DNA of 64,000 nt from Diphasiastrum complanatum (GCA_029204225.1 CM055099.1:40497131-40561130); one strand, 5' to 3'; shown: positions 43,149 through 55,002, counted from the stretch's first letter. The notes: generated from the sequence alone by a model not told the origin. Numbers and translations: made by a program.

Positions 43149-44990
43149 CACCACCATCGCTCCTACAAAGAAAAAAGCAAAGGGGAACTGTTACTCTCGC
43201 CAGCTCCTCAAAAATCATCTCACCACCATCACTTTCTCACCAGCTCTCTCACGCTACTGTCACAGGCATCCCAAAGGGAGCCGGGAACCATGACTTAGCT
43301 TCCCAGCTTTCAACACTTGTCGTCCGAACCCTCTCAACATACCTAAAATCAGACTTAACCAACTTGAAGTTCTAGAACGAACATTGAGATCCAACCTGGC
43401 ACCATGCCAAATCGTGGGTCCCGATGTGAGTGACTTCTCTCCAAGCGAGCCGCCCGCGACTTACATCAAACTTAACCAGCTCGAAGCTTCGTTACAAACG
43501 AGTAACATTCATTCCAAGCAAGTCATCTAACTTACATCAGACATAACCAACTCAAAGCTTCGTCACGAGTGCTGGAAGCCAACCTGGCACCACGCCAGAC
43601 TGGACAACCATAAACAGGTAACTTCCACCCAAGCAAGCCGTCCAATTCAGCTAACATGTTAGAGCATGTTCCCCAAGAGCTTAATCAATTCACATTCATC
43701 CAAGGAACACTCAGAACCACAAGCCGCAACAGATATGACACAACTAGTGTTTGGACCGAATGGTTCCCGACAGCATACCGTTGGCGTCCCGGACCTAATG
43801 ATTTTTTGACGGGCATACCGCTGGCGTCCTAGGATACGACCCTCAGCTATGTGCCAAATCAAAAAGATTTGAAGCGGCCTAACAACTGGCGCTTTTACCA
43901 AACACTGAAACCCAGAAGGTAATCAAAGCAGTTTAAGGAAAATTCCACTTTATTAATAAATCTGAGAAGGTTAAATTTCAAGTGTGTGACCGAGTGTTAA
44001 CATCTGTCACAGAAAAAATAAAAAAGAGAAAAATAAAACTCTGTGGCATGTGTTTTGTAAGACCACGTGCGAGTGTTTGTTAATAAACTTCCGCCATGGC
44101 ATGTGTTTGTAAGCCCATGTATTTGTAAGCCCATAAGTAGAAGCTCAAAAAATAATAAAATAGCTTAAACTTAGATTTAGAACTTAGACGTAGGAAACTT
44201 AAGATTAGAAATATTTTATCTTAAAGTTTTCCTAAGTTAAGAAACTTTGAAGTTCTAAATCCTAAGTTAGAAGTTCTAGAAAGGCTAGAAATAGATTAGT
44301 CCCATAAGTTAGTGGATACTTATGGAAGACCCTCCTTGCCATTAAAGGAGAGGTATTTGCCTTGTAAATAACACTCTGAGATTATGCTAAATTGCTCTCT
44401 CTTTGAGATTATCATTCTATTTCTTTGTGTTCCCATTGGAAGGTGCATAGCTTGAGGAAAGGTGCTCGGGCCTCCTCTTGTCTCCTTTCATTGGATTATT
44501 GTGGCATGCTTTATTTGTTAATTATTTAGTTAGCCGCAATTTATCTTTTCAAACCCTTTGGGTGTTGATCTAGGATTTAGTTTAAGCACCTTGCTAGTTG
44601 GGTAAGCCTTAGTAAGGTTTTGTAACTTTGGAAAGAAGTGATCCAAGTGACCTCCGAACCAACCAGGTATATCAGAATTCGCCAGTCTGTTTCACCCAAA
44701 TCTTTGTCCTAGAATTCGCGGGCTTCACTGAGGCTAGATCTCATCAAGATTAGTCCTCCAGCAGCTCCGCGAATTCTATCTCAAAGATTTTGCCTGTTTT
44801 CTATCAAAAAGTCACATTTTTTTCCATATTTTCTATCTGCCAGTAAAACCTCTCTGTTAGAAATCGCCATCCAGCCTAAAAAATCGTTCTCAGTGAGTAC
44901 AAATTTCCTGTCCTACCCGCGAATTTTTACTGTACAAATTCTTTTCAAAAAATATAAAAAAATCAATATTCTAACAGCTAGAACTCCTTG
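43149..44990. other. No intact gene; repeat-like and LTR-like sequence
   Basis: 43,380-43,640 has diverged internal repeats (ACTTACATCA...AACCAACTCAAAGCTTCG and CAACCTGGCACCACGCC). 44,320-44,650 (ending of an AT-rich zone with CTTGTAAATAACACTCTGAGA) looks like the R-U5 part of a gypsy LTR and may be the 5' LTR of gypsy E, but no copy at the 3' side confirms it. Confidence 0.35.
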
Positions 44991-45019
44991 TCAGAATTTG
45001 CGAGTTAGGGCAGAATATA

Positions 45020-46000
45020 TACCAAAAATGGGTTTTCAAACTCGCTTTGGACACTACGAATTTTTGGTGTTGCCTTTTGGTCTACCAATGCACCACCAAC
45101 TTTCCAACAGATGATGCACGTTTTGTTCAGCCATGTTTGGAAAGATTCGTAGTGGTATTCTTAGATAATATCCTAGTGTTCAATAAGACTTTGGTGGAAC
45201 ATAAAGAACATCTTAGGATTGACATGGACATCCTAAGAAGGGAAAAGCTCTTTGCCAAAGAGCCTAAGTGTGAACTTTTTTTGCTATGGAATTGTCCTAC
45301 TTGGGGCATAAGATTTCCGAATGAGGAGTGGAGATTGAGGCCGATCGTATCCAGAGGGTTATTGAATGGCCTAATCTTACCACAATTCGAGAAATCAAGT
45401 CTTCGTTGGAGTGTGTAGGATTTTTCCGTCGGCATATTCCCCAATTTGCTCGATTGGTATTTCTTCTTACCCAGACCTTGAAAGGCTATAAGAAGCTAAG
45501 CCGGAGGGCTAAGAGTCCACTAGTGCAGTAGTGGATGGAGGATATGAATAATTGTTTTGAGTTGCTTAAGAAAAGTGTTACTTCAGCACCAATACTAATC
45601 ATTGGCAATCCTAATAAGGCTTTTGTGGCTATAGGACTGATGTCAATGATTATGCTATTGCAGTTGTTCTGATGCAAGATGGACATCATGCTGCTTATGA
45701 AAGCAAGAAACTCAATCCTGTTCAATCTAGGTATTGTACCTATGAGAAGGAACTGTTTGCAATTATTCATGCCTTAAGAATTTGACGACATTATTTGTAT
45801 GGAGCCAAATTTGAAGTTTTGATGGATCATCAGACTCATCGATACTTTTGTGAGACTACAAATTTAAAGGAGAGGCAAGCTAGTTGGGCTAAGCTGATGC
45901 AAATATTTGACTTTTCTATATGTTATTGTAAAGGAAGTCAAAATACTCTAGCGGATGCTTTGAGTCGTTTACTGGTTATTTATCAATTATGCTTTACTGT
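45020..46000 (+). pseudogene. gypsy E reverse transcriptase (C-terminal half) and RNase H
   Basis: MGFQTRFGHYEFLVLPFGL (from 45,028) is the RT segment just before the catalytic loop. Next comes RFVVVFLDNILVF, where the conserved second Asp of FLDD is Asn. KHKLYAK-like REKLFAKEPKCELF follows. RNase H text is present around 45,540-45,990, with YCTYEKEL, LYGAKFEVLMDHQTHRY, and NTLADALSR at the end, in shifting frames. No full domain is open. Confidence 0.78.
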
Positions 46001-46149
46001 TATAGAACCGAGGTTGTTTCAGTCTCTCCAAGGACTTTATGAGTCCGATCCTTTTTTTGAAAAGTATTGGCAACAAGTACTTTCCGAGGTCGATTCAGGT
46101 ATGCAAGATTCCTCGAATCAAGGAAAGACTGAAATGGATTTTGCTATTT

Positions 46150-47436
46150 GAAACATGAATTTGTTTCGTAAAGGCAAGGTGTGTGTACCGGAGAATGACA
46201 CAGTCAAGGCCCAAATCTTGCATGAGTGTCATAATAGTCCATGCAAGACAACCGGGTATACAAAGAACACTTGACTTAGTTCAATGACAATTTTAGTGGC
46301 CTAAGATGAAAAGTCAAGTAGAGGCCTATGTACTTAAATGTGCTAAATGCCAATTAAATAAAGTAGAGAGGCTAAAAGCTAGTGGCCTATTACATCCTTT
46401 AGATATTCCTACCGAAAAGTGGAAAAGTATATCTACGGATTTTGTGGTCAGGCTTTCACATACAGGGAAGGGCCACGATTCCGTTAAATCTTCAAAACTA
46501 GCTCAACTTTTTGTTGAGAAGATTTTTCGACTGTACGGGCTACGTTGCGATATTGTCAGCGATCGTGACCCAAAATTCACTGGGAATTTTTGGCAAGCAA
46601 TGTTTGAAAAGTTGGAAACAACTTTAAGTTTGAGTTCTACAGATCATCCAAAATCAGACGGTCAAATGAAAGGGACCAATCAGATGATGGAGGATATGCT
46701 ACGAGCATATGTGGGCCATCGGCAGTCTAATTGAAAAATTACCTTCCACTGGTGAAATTTGCATATTATAGTGCAAAGCATTCAGTGACCGGATTCAGCC
46801 CTTTCATGCTTATGTATAGTTATCAACCTCGATCACCCATTAGTGTTGGCATGAAGAACCTTAGGGTGCAAGCCGCAGCTGATTTCCTTGCGGATATGCA
46901 AGAAATGTGACAAGTGGCTAAAGATACCATAACAAGTGCCCAAGACAGGGCAAGGCACTATGTTGATCTATTTCGGAAGCACAAGATATTCATGGTCAAT
47001 GACTGGGTGTTTTTGAGGGTCCCTAGTCACTCTGGGGGCTTGAAAACTGGTAAGTGTGCAAAGTTGGTGCCTAGGTATTGCGGCCCTTTTAAGGTTATCC
47101 AAGTGATAAACAAGGTCGCATACAAACTAGACCTTCTAACTAACGTTGGAATTCATCATGTTCTCCACATTAGTAAGTTGAAACCCTCATTGGGGATTGG
47201 GAAAACCCCGGTCCCTATGGAAGATCTAGTGGAGCTTCTTCGTGATGAGTCCGCGAGTGAACCACCTAAACCCGAGGCGATTGTTAATAGCCGGACGACA
47301 GAAAACTCTAAGGAATAGAGTGCTTCAAAAATTTTTAGTCAGGTGGAGGGGCAAATCAGAAGAAGAGGATACCTGGGAAAAGGAGGCTAATCTCCAAAAG
47401 AGTTTTCCAAATTTTTCCCTACAAGGAAAATTTTAA
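46150..47436 (+). pseudogene. gypsy E integrase and chromodomain
   Basis: The HHCC finger (HECHN near 46,220, CAKCQLNKVERLKA near 46,340) leads into the core at 46,430-46,700: STDFVVRL (Asp), IVSDRDPKFTG (Asp) and SDGQMKGTNQ, where the catalytic Glu position (TERVNQ in relatives) is Lys. A stop at 46,732 and a gap of broken frames follow. Then 46,914-47,318 gives a KLVPRYCGPFKV module and HVLHISKLKP, and 47,320-47,436 a chromodomain end (FLVRWRGKSEEEDTWE). Even apart from the stops, the Glu to Lys change would inactivate integration. Confidence 0.8.
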
Positions 47437-47452
47437 GTTTAGGGGGAAGGAA

Positions 47453-47525
47453 TGTTACATACCTATGTAACTAGCAATACTTCAGTGACCTCTAGATGTC
47501 CATTTAGTGTTGGAGGCTAAATGGC
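47453..47525 (+). repeat. Start of 3' LTR of gypsy E
   Basis: TGTTACATACCTATGTAACT follows the purine tract at 47,441-47,452. It contains a short palindrome around GTTACATACCTATGTAAC. Beyond about 47,520 the LTR turns into tandem repeats, and its end is not found. Confidence 0.6.
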
Positions 47526-47919
47526 AAGTTACCCTTGGATAAGGGGTACCCTTAGGATTAAGGGTAGGTGCCTTTGGATAAGGTCGGGTAAGTGACTATA
47601 CCTTGGTCAGAGGCATGGAACCAAGTTACCCTTGGAGAAGGGGTACCCTTAGGATTAAGGGTAGGTGCATTTGGATAAGGACATGCAAGTGACTATACCT
47701 TGGTCGGAGGTATGGAATCAAGTTACCCTTGGATAAGAGGATACCCTTATGATTAAGGGTGTGCCTTTAGATTAAGGTACCTTGGTCGGAGGTATGGAAT
47801 CAAGTTACCCTTGGATAAGAGGATACCCTTATGATTAAGGGTGTGCCTTTAGATTAAGGTATTGGTGTCCCTGGATGAGGGCAGGTAGGTGTCTATGCCT
47901 TAGTCGGAGGTATGGAACC
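47526..47919. repeat. Minisatellite, four units of 82-118 bp
   Basis: Units start AAGTTACCCTTGGA at 47,526, 47,623, 47,720 and 47,802 and end with a GGAGGTATGGAA-type phrase. Lengths are 97, 97, 82 and 118 bp. Units 3 and 4 share a near-identical first half. Confidence 0.9.
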
Positions 47920-47979
47920 TAGTGAGGTGCTAGAAAGTCATTACCATGGGTGTTTTGGCTATTTTTCTAAACATTTATT

Positions 47980-49585
47980 TTATAAATCAGTAGACCATCT
48001 AGAATAATCATCTATGAAGGTGATAAAATAAAGTGCATCTCCTAAGGACGGAGTTGGCATTGGACCACAAAGATCGCTATGTACAAGATCTAATGCATGC
48101 TTTGTCTTGACGGAATGTGTTCTGGGAAATTTGCCCCTAGAGTGTTTGCCATAGATGCAAGATTCACAAAAAAAAAAAAAATTCCTATCTAATGAAAGAG
48201 GGAAATACAATCCATCAACTAGACTATTACAACACATGTAGGAAAGTGATCTTGTATTCACGTGTCTAAATCAACCATACCACAGTAAAGCCTGATCGTT
48301 AGTAGTACATATATATTTCCGACTCTAGTGCATGTAGTCAGAGTAGTATCTTCATCAAAAATTGTATGCTGCTTAGAGGAGAAAGTAACAGTGTAGCCCT
48401 CATCAGTTATCTTACAAACTGATAACATATTCTTAGATAGTTGAGGTACGTGAAGAACATTTAGAACAAAAATGGAAAGATCATTCTTGAATACGATCTT
48501 GATTGTCCCTTTGTCTTCCACGTGGATGGTGCTTGAATCTCTGAGGTAGATGAATTGATCTCTGCTATAAACTGCATACTCAGTAAACCATTCTTTGCGA
48601 AAAGTCATGTGTTGGATAGCGTCACTATCCAGATACCAGTTATCGTAGTCTTCGTTGCTACTGTTTAAGCCATTCAAAGTTGTGATGGTTTGCCTCCATC
48701 AGAATCTTGCTCCTTGAATTTCGTCGCATTGATAGAGTCTGGTTGTTGTTGTTGTTGTTTCTTTGCCTCGTTGTAGATGCAGATGCGACATTTCTTGATG
48801 TCGTGATTAGCTCTCTTAGAATATCTATAGAAGAGCTTCTTGCTCGATCCACTGTTCTCAGCTTGAGTATGACGCTTCTGCTACTGCTGCACTTGATTCT
48901 TGCCCTTGGAATAGTCTTTCTTCTTGGTGTATAGAGCCAGGGACTTGTCTTTGATAGATAGACTACTATTCTTTCTCCACATTTCTTCTTGAAGAAGATG
49001 ACCGATCACCTTTTGAAGAGTGAGGTCAGGTTGTGTAGAGATCATTACGATAGAGTGTTCATAGGACTTTGGTAAAGAAGAAAGCAAGGTCATAACATCA
49101 TCATCATCTTGAATAGCACATCCTACAGCTGACAACTGATCTATTAAAGATTTAAAGCTCTTGATGTGAGAAGTGATGGCTGTATTATCAGACATACTAA
49201 GTGTGAAAAACCTCCTACTCTTGAGCCTCATATAGATTCGATAATAAATCCAGTACTTCCTTAGAGAATTTGCACGTGGTAACATGAGATATTTGGGAGT
49301 CATCCAGATTGAGCGTGATTGATGCTAGGGCCTTCTGATCTTTGATCTTCCATACTTTAGTTGATTGATTATCACTGTCTTCTGGTTTCAGGTCAGAACC
49401 TTCTACAAGGTCTCTATTTATCAACATCATCTGAGAGTATCAACTTTCAGATATATAAGTTAGATACGTTGAACTTGTCAATGATTCTAACTTCATTGGA
49501 TGAAGAAGAGTTACCAGTAAGAGACATACTGATAGTAATACAAATATAATAATCTCCCAATTTCTTGAACTGTGCTCTGATACCA
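47980..49585 (-). mobile_element. Ty1/copia element F, 5' half only
   Basis: Minus-strand relic with an exact Met-tRNA primer site TGGTATCAGAGC (49,585-49,574), gag, zinc-knuckle region, protease, pre-integrase motif and the first part of integrase. It is cut at 47,980 and has no RT. The frames are 49,430-49,215 and 49,303-48,881 (gag; LSSLPKSYE), 48,852-48,658, 48,677-48,258 (protease; the active-site loop reads DSDAIQHMT instead of DSGA.QHMT) and 48,261-47,980 (CESCIYGKHSRGKF, LDLVHSDLCGPM, FIDDYSR). Frameshifts separate each block. It resembles copia B. Confidence 0.8.
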
Positions 49586-49611
49586 ATCTCTAGGAGGTAA
49601 GTTATACTTAA

Positions 49612-50573
49612 TGGCTTGTTGGATGTTCAGAGCTTTGCTATTCAAAAGACTTTGCCAAGTATTGTGGATTTGCAAGAGATCTTGGTGAATGAGGAGTATA
49701 GGCTTCAATCAAGAGGAGGTGGATTTACATCGGCATCTCATTATGAAGAGGATGCTGTATTCATCAAAGGCAAGTTCAAGGGCAAAGGCAAAGGCAATTG
49801 GTGTAAAGGGCAAGATCAAGGTAATACTTCATCTTTTGGCAAAAAGAAAGATAAGTCTAAGTTGAAATGCTTTTATTGTAGAATCAAAGGGCATTTTGCA
49901 AATGAATGTTTGAAGAAGCAAAGAGATGAAGGTAGCAAGCAAATCAACTTTACTACTAATGATGAGGATCTAGGTGGTGGTGATTCTCTTTTGATGTGTT
50001 CTTCAAGTCCAATATCAAGTGAAGGTGACAAAGATTCATGGTGGATTGGTAGTGGAGCTAGCTCACACATGACTAGTCACAAAGAGTTCTTTACTTTTTT
50101 GGTCACTTATGATGGAGCCAAGAAGACAATTCACATGGCCGATGGTGGTGAGTGTGTGATTGAAGGTATTGGCTCAATTCCTATTTGTCTCTCTACTAAT
50201 AGGAAAACAAGACTTGATGGTGTTATTAACATTCCTTCACTTTCAAAGAATTTGCTAAGTGTTGGTCAAATGATAGAGAAAGGATACATGGTAAAGTTTG
50301 GTGGTGACGCTTGTTTCATTACAAAGGAAAAAATCGTGGTTGCTAGAGGCAATAGACAAGGTAGACTTTTCAAGCTTGATGCTATTGTTATGGCTAACAA
50401 AAAGGATGGAATGGAAAAGAAAATTGGTCTCAACTTTTATTCTCTATGTCAATTATGGAAGATACTTTAGAACCTTAGAAAGGATATCTATACTTAGGAT
50501 GGAGATCATTCTAAAGTTGGATCAAAGTAATATGGTTAAAACTATGCCAAAACTAGTTGAAGAGGGAGTATGA
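49612..50573 (+). pseudogene. copia G gag end, zinc knuckle, protease and pre-integrase start
   Basis: Plus-strand relic starting within gag just 27 bp from the primer site of copia F, head to head. The frame 49,616-50,470 has the gag C-terminus (SIVDLQEILVNEEYRL), a KGKFKGKGKGN linker, an intact CCHC knuckle CFYCRIKGHFANEC, then the protease with WIGSGASSHMT, where the catalytic Asp of DSGA is Gly. INIPSLSKNLLSVGQ and GRLFKLD follow. After a frame shift the pre-integrase text (MVKTMPKLVEEG) ends at about 50,573. Without Asp the protease could not work. The rest of the element is absent. Confidence 0.8.
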
Positions 50574-51876
50574 GAGATTTCAACAAGTTTAGTCATATTT
50601 TGGTAGATTGTCAATTGAGGCCAAAACTCATTTTAAACTTAGAGATAAACTTTTTGAGGTTATATTAGTTTAAAAAACATTCAATAAACACTTTTTGAAA
50701 GTGTGGGAAAGTCGGTAGTCGAGTTTGAGAGAGATTCAAATTTGAATGTTGGGTACATTGAATCTAGACCCAAAAATAGCAGGGTTTACATTTTAGAGGG
50801 AAAGCCAAGTGGCCAAATAGGGTTTGGACCTGTTAGAAAAGGATGTAACTCATGGAGAGACACATCTTCTCTCTTCCCTCCCTCATTTCATCATTATACA
50901 TGGTTCTATTTGGGTTCTACTACTCATTGGTGCACTCTCATGATGATATCTTGCAATCTTATGTGTAGAATGATCATTTATTGCTATTTTCGGTCTCACA
51001 TGTGTGAAATATAGCAGGGTACTGTAATTGTATGGACAACAACCATATTTTATGTTTTGGTTCATGTTTGATCAGTATCTCTTAGAGTTTGCATCTCATT
51101 TTGTATGTAGATGCTGATTTTTCTACATTGGCAGGATTGTTGGTTTGCTCTTTTTGTAACCAAAGATCAAGGACATGGATTGGATATTGAATGACCTGAA
51201 ATCCTTCACAGCGGTGTGTATAACTTGCACCCCACGGGAACATCATATGTAGCAAAACGGTTTCAAGCCCATGCGGTATTTTACTAGCCACAAACTTGGA
51301 TTAGTCCCGCTAAATGTGAGTCAAAGCCCCACAATTATACCCAAGCATTGATGCATTGCTGAGCACTTCCCTCACCAAAGCTAAGGGTAGCTTGGTGTTT
51401 AAAGTTCCTATCCGCCTAAGGGCATGTACTTACACCTCACTTTCCGCACTTCCCTAATAGTTGTGGTACTACATTCAAAAGTTAGTCTTTGCAGTTTACA
51501 ACAATATCACTTCGCATCAAGCCCTATGTTAGTCGTGAGCAAAAGACCATCCTATATTTTGAAGAAAGCACCTGTAAGAGGTCATGTAATCCAAATGTTT
51601 AAAGGCCAACCCCTATCTAAAGCTAGTAAATCATTGGGGCAGGTCCTCTGTTACTCACGTAGGGCATAACCACCATCAGTGGTGGTGCCCCTTCACCCTT
51701 TTAGGACTTTTTGGCTGGACCAATTCTCTGCCAAAAAATAACAACTAGAATTTTAAGGCTTTTGACAAGTCTGGTAAAATCTCATACTCCTCTGTCTTCT
51801 CTTCCACCAAGAGCCAAACTTTACCTTCTCATGGTTCAATTCCAAATGGAATCTCTCCTACTCTCCTCACCTTTGG
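50574..51876. other. No recognisable gene
   Basis: Short frames only. Nothing identified, though the last 150 bases may belong to the LINE relic that follows. Confidence 0.4.
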
Positions 51877-52065
51877 AACACTAGATTTTGCCATACTCAT
51901 AAAATCAGAACTGGCAAATTTAGAATCTTCTCTCTTAGAATTCTTCAACTCTCTCTTTCTGTTCGAGCTAGTTATAGAGGTGATGTATCGCATGTATGTT
52001 CTAAATGCAAAACTCTAGATGAGGATGTGACTCACTTACTCTTCTATTGCTATGCTCCGTTATGA
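51877..52065 (+). pseudogene. LINE ORF2 C-terminal zinc-binding domain relic
   Basis: An open stretch of 62 codons encodes FCHTHKIRTGKF, a basic middle, then CSKCKTLDEDVTHLLFYC. The C-x2-C...H-x4-C pattern, preceded by KIRT and followed at a distance by broken helical text, is the zf-RVT domain at the end of plant non-LTR retrotransposon reverse transcriptases. The stop at 52,063 and loss of the RT upstream show that only a 5'-truncated, decayed 3' end remains, as usual for LINEs. Text to about 52,330 may be its 3' part. Confidence 0.5.
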
Positions 52066-52758
52066 GAATCTGTGACTGATATTTTTATTGCACGCTTTCA
52101 TGTAAGATTCAAGAGATTCAGCCACACATATTTACTACTGAATGATATTGCTTTGATGATATAAAAGTTAATGCTTTTTGGGAATGCATTAGAGTCATCT
52201 CTCTAGAACATTGGGTTAGAAATAGTAGGAAATTTGGGAATGATGATTTTGTCATCTCCCCCCTACTTCTTTTAAAGAGGCGGATAAACTTATGCATATG
52301 TAAGTTATGATTTTCTTTGTATCTTTGTAAAAAGTTTCTAATCCAAGGTCAGCTTTTTTTGGAGAGAGAGAAAAAAAACCTTGACATAATGTTAGCATTC
52401 ACTCTTCTCAAGGATTGAACTCTGATTCAAAGTGTGTGCATAAAGAGAGATAATACAACAATAAAGAAAACAAATATGAAATGATTTTGTGAATGCAAAA
52501 TCTATATTCGATTGTTGTTGTTAGTGCAAGTTGCAAGCTAAGATTCACTAGCTATGCTAGAAAGCAGGACGTAAGCTAGAAAGCAGGAAGAGAATGCTTA
52601 AGGAGGCTAAAAGAGGAGCAATCATCATAAATTGAATAAAGGAATACAATGATGCCCTACTTATACCCTCTCCCTGAATCAAATGGAGGATTCAAAAAAG
52701 GGAGGGAAAAGGATTTGGAGGGAAAATAGTGCGCCCTCCCAATAGGAGGACCCCCACC
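52066..52758. other. No recognisable gene
   Basis: AT-rich. It possibly contains the LINE 3' UTR and the left flank of the gag-only element. Confidence 0.35.
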
Positions 52759-53434
52759 CCAAATCAATGTGACCAAGTCCTAAAAATATAACCAAAAAGG
52801 GCCCAAGGCCAGTATATGAATAAAAAGGGCCCTTAGGCCTGCTTATGCATAATAACAATAAAAGAATGGATGCGACGAATGTAATGAGCCAAGTCCATAA
52901 CTCTCCCGTGCAAAAAACAAAGCCCTCCACCAACTAGCAAGCATAATGACTATCTGAAATAATAATGTAGGCATGCTAAATACTGAAAAATCACGAACTA
53001 ATGGAAATACTAATGGAGAGGACATAAGTCGTCACAACAGATACCCCAAAAGTATCATAACTGTGTAAAGCAAGTACTAAGCAAATACTGCAATAAAGAA
53101 TAGTCATAGCTAGCCGAATCATGAAGTAGAGGGAACATCTACAATGATATCTATAGTAGAGGAAAGAACTAAAGCTATGAGGGATCGAGCCTGATCTACC
53201 AAGAATGGTGTGTAAAAGATAGTGTATGCTAAGAAAGATCCAAAGCAACAGTACCAAGTGACGAAAACCAATTTGCACCAAAAATAATGTCACATAATAT
53301 AGAAATCTGCCTATCCAGAGAAGTCACCAATGCTATAGTGCAAGCCCTGAAACATCTGAGAACTGGAAAAAGAATGGGAACGAGCAACCTCGACATTGAG
53401 AGACTCTAAGAGGCCGAAAAGATGAGACATCATA

Positions 53435-54168
53435 TCATAAGGAGTCTCTAAGACCAGCAATAAAACGTGAAATAAGCTCTGTAGGATGAAGATCAGTAAA
53501 AACGTAGGAAAGCTCAATAAACTGATCAATATAAGTAGTCAAATCACTAGTATGGCGAAGGCTACGAGACAGATCACGTTGGCGAACCAACCATTGTGGG
53601 TCAATCATAGCCATACGAAGATCATGACAAAAAGTGGGCCATAAATGTAACCCCTCACGAGTAGGCTCAGAGCGATAAACATGCCACCAAGTCTGAGCTC
53701 TACCATCTAAATGTAATGCGGCCAACTGCACTTTCTGGGTTTCAGTCTTGGGATATGTAAGAAAATAGGTCTCTAATTTAGAGAACCGATTTTTCAAGAT
53801 ATTCCCGTCAGACGAACCAGAATAAGTAGTAAGTTGGATGCGATCACGAGAATCACGAGCAAAATAGGGCTCAGGATTACCCTTGAAAAAGTAGGAGAAG
53901 AAAATCCTGGTGGTGCGTAAAAAAATCCAGGTGGTGGTACCGAAGACCCGAAAGGAGACCCATAAGAACTAGCACTATATGAATGGAGACCAAACGTACT
54001 ACCAAAAGCACCTCCTGAAGATGAAGCAGGAGCAGACGTACTCAAAATAGGAAATAAAGGTGCTTTACCAGGACGATGAAGAATGTCTGGGGGGGTGGTA
54101 TCCCCTCGTGGTAGGATAGTCTCAAAACTAGAAAGAACACGATCAATACGAGTCTCAAGATGATCCAT
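53435..54168 (-). pseudogene. Ty3/gypsy gag fragment
   Basis: A first frame (54,168-53,794) encodes a Ser/Pro/Gly-rich N-terminus with MDHLETRIDRVLSSFE. A frameshift leads to 53,797-53,435 with the gag core: KLETYFL, LAALHLDGRAQTWW, W..F...L..A, D......L..L...SDLTTYIDQF and LHPTELISRFIAGL. The WW-like and R-F-I-A-G-L blocks are characteristic of retrotransposon gag (PF03732 type). No zinc knuckle is seen after it. It is separate in wording from gypsy A, D and E gag. Confidence 0.7.
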
Positions 54169-54529
54169 GTGGGCATCAATATGTGTAAAACGATCATCTA
54201 AAGAGCTCTACGGTGGTTTTCTGATGAAGAAGTTGCCATAGGGACTAAGGAAGAGACAAAACCTAAGGGAGAGGACGTTTGTCGTCACTCCAACTTAGTC
54301 TAACTTCCAAAATCACCAAAAATGGCACAGAAACAGCCAATCAAGATGGATAATAATCAGAAAATAAGGGGCTGAGAAAGTAGAATAATGGACAACAAAT
54401 GTGCAAGGCCAATAAGTAGAAGGGTTCTAACAAAATGGAAAAAGGAATCCACAATATGTTGAAAAATAGGCTGGAAAGGGTGCTGAAGTAAGGCGCCGAT
54501 CAGCCTCCAATCAATAGCCGAAACGGATA

Positions 54530-54757
54530 GCAAGTCGGTGAAAAGAACCGCTGAAAATGAGACGATAGTAGGGCGCTAGATAGCCTTCAACCAATATAAA
54601 AAATGGACAGCAAATTGGTGACGAAAAGTGTCGAAAATGATGAGGTAGTAGGGCGCTGGGCAATAGCTACCAAATTTGCAAAAGCAATGAAAATCTGACA
54701 AAAAAAATCAACGAACGTAATGGGTTACCGCTGAAAATGAGATGGTAGTAGGGCGCC
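54530..54757. repeat. Diverged tandem repeats inside the gag-only element
   Basis: Three occurrences of GAAAATGA...GTAGTAGGGCGC near 54,550, 54,635 and 54,732, separated by related text (CAATATAAAAAATGGACAGCAAATTGGTGA-like). They lie between gag and the right direct repeat, where a leader would be. Confidence 0.6.
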
Positions 54758-55002
54758 CACTCCAAATCAATGTGACCAAGTCCTAAAAATATAACCAAAT
54801 AGGGCCCAAGGCCAGTATATGAATAAAAAGGGCCCTTAGGCCTGCTTATGCATAATAACAATAAAAGAATAGACGCGGCGAATGTAATGAGCCAAGTCCA
54901 TAAGTGTGCATCATGCAGGTTGAGAGAACCTAGGGATAGATACAAGAAAAAGAGAGGGATGCACTTGGTATTGAAGGTGAATCTAAAGCAAGGGCATGTG
55001 TG

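Larger units (their letters stand above)
45020..47452 (+). mobile_element. Ty3/gypsy element E, 5'-truncated and decayed
   Basis: RT, RNase H, integrase and chromodomain remnants follow each other on the plus strand and end at a purine tract (AGGGGGAAGGAA) directly before an LTR start at 47,453. gag, protease and the first half of RT are missing. Many stops and frameshifts occur. Wording of the integrase (HECHNS, LSLSSTDHPK) is very close to gypsy A, so both belong to one chromovirus family distinct from gypsy D. Confidence 0.85.
52759..54903 (-). mobile_element. gag-only gypsy-type derivative with flanking direct repeats
   Basis: 142-bp direct repeats at 52,759-52,900 and 54,762-54,903 (few mismatches; both contain AAGGGCCCTTAGGCC-type text) flank a gag reading frame on the minus strand. 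No protease, RT or integrase was found. This fits a decayed or deletion-derived LTR element whose repeats are LTR parts. The terminal TG/CA ends and a primer site were not found, so the class assignment is tentative. Confidence 0.5.

Noticed and set aside
47526-47919. CRISPR-like array
   Set aside because: Units are 82-118 bp and wholly repetitive with no short constant repeat and unique spacers; this is a plant minisatellite.
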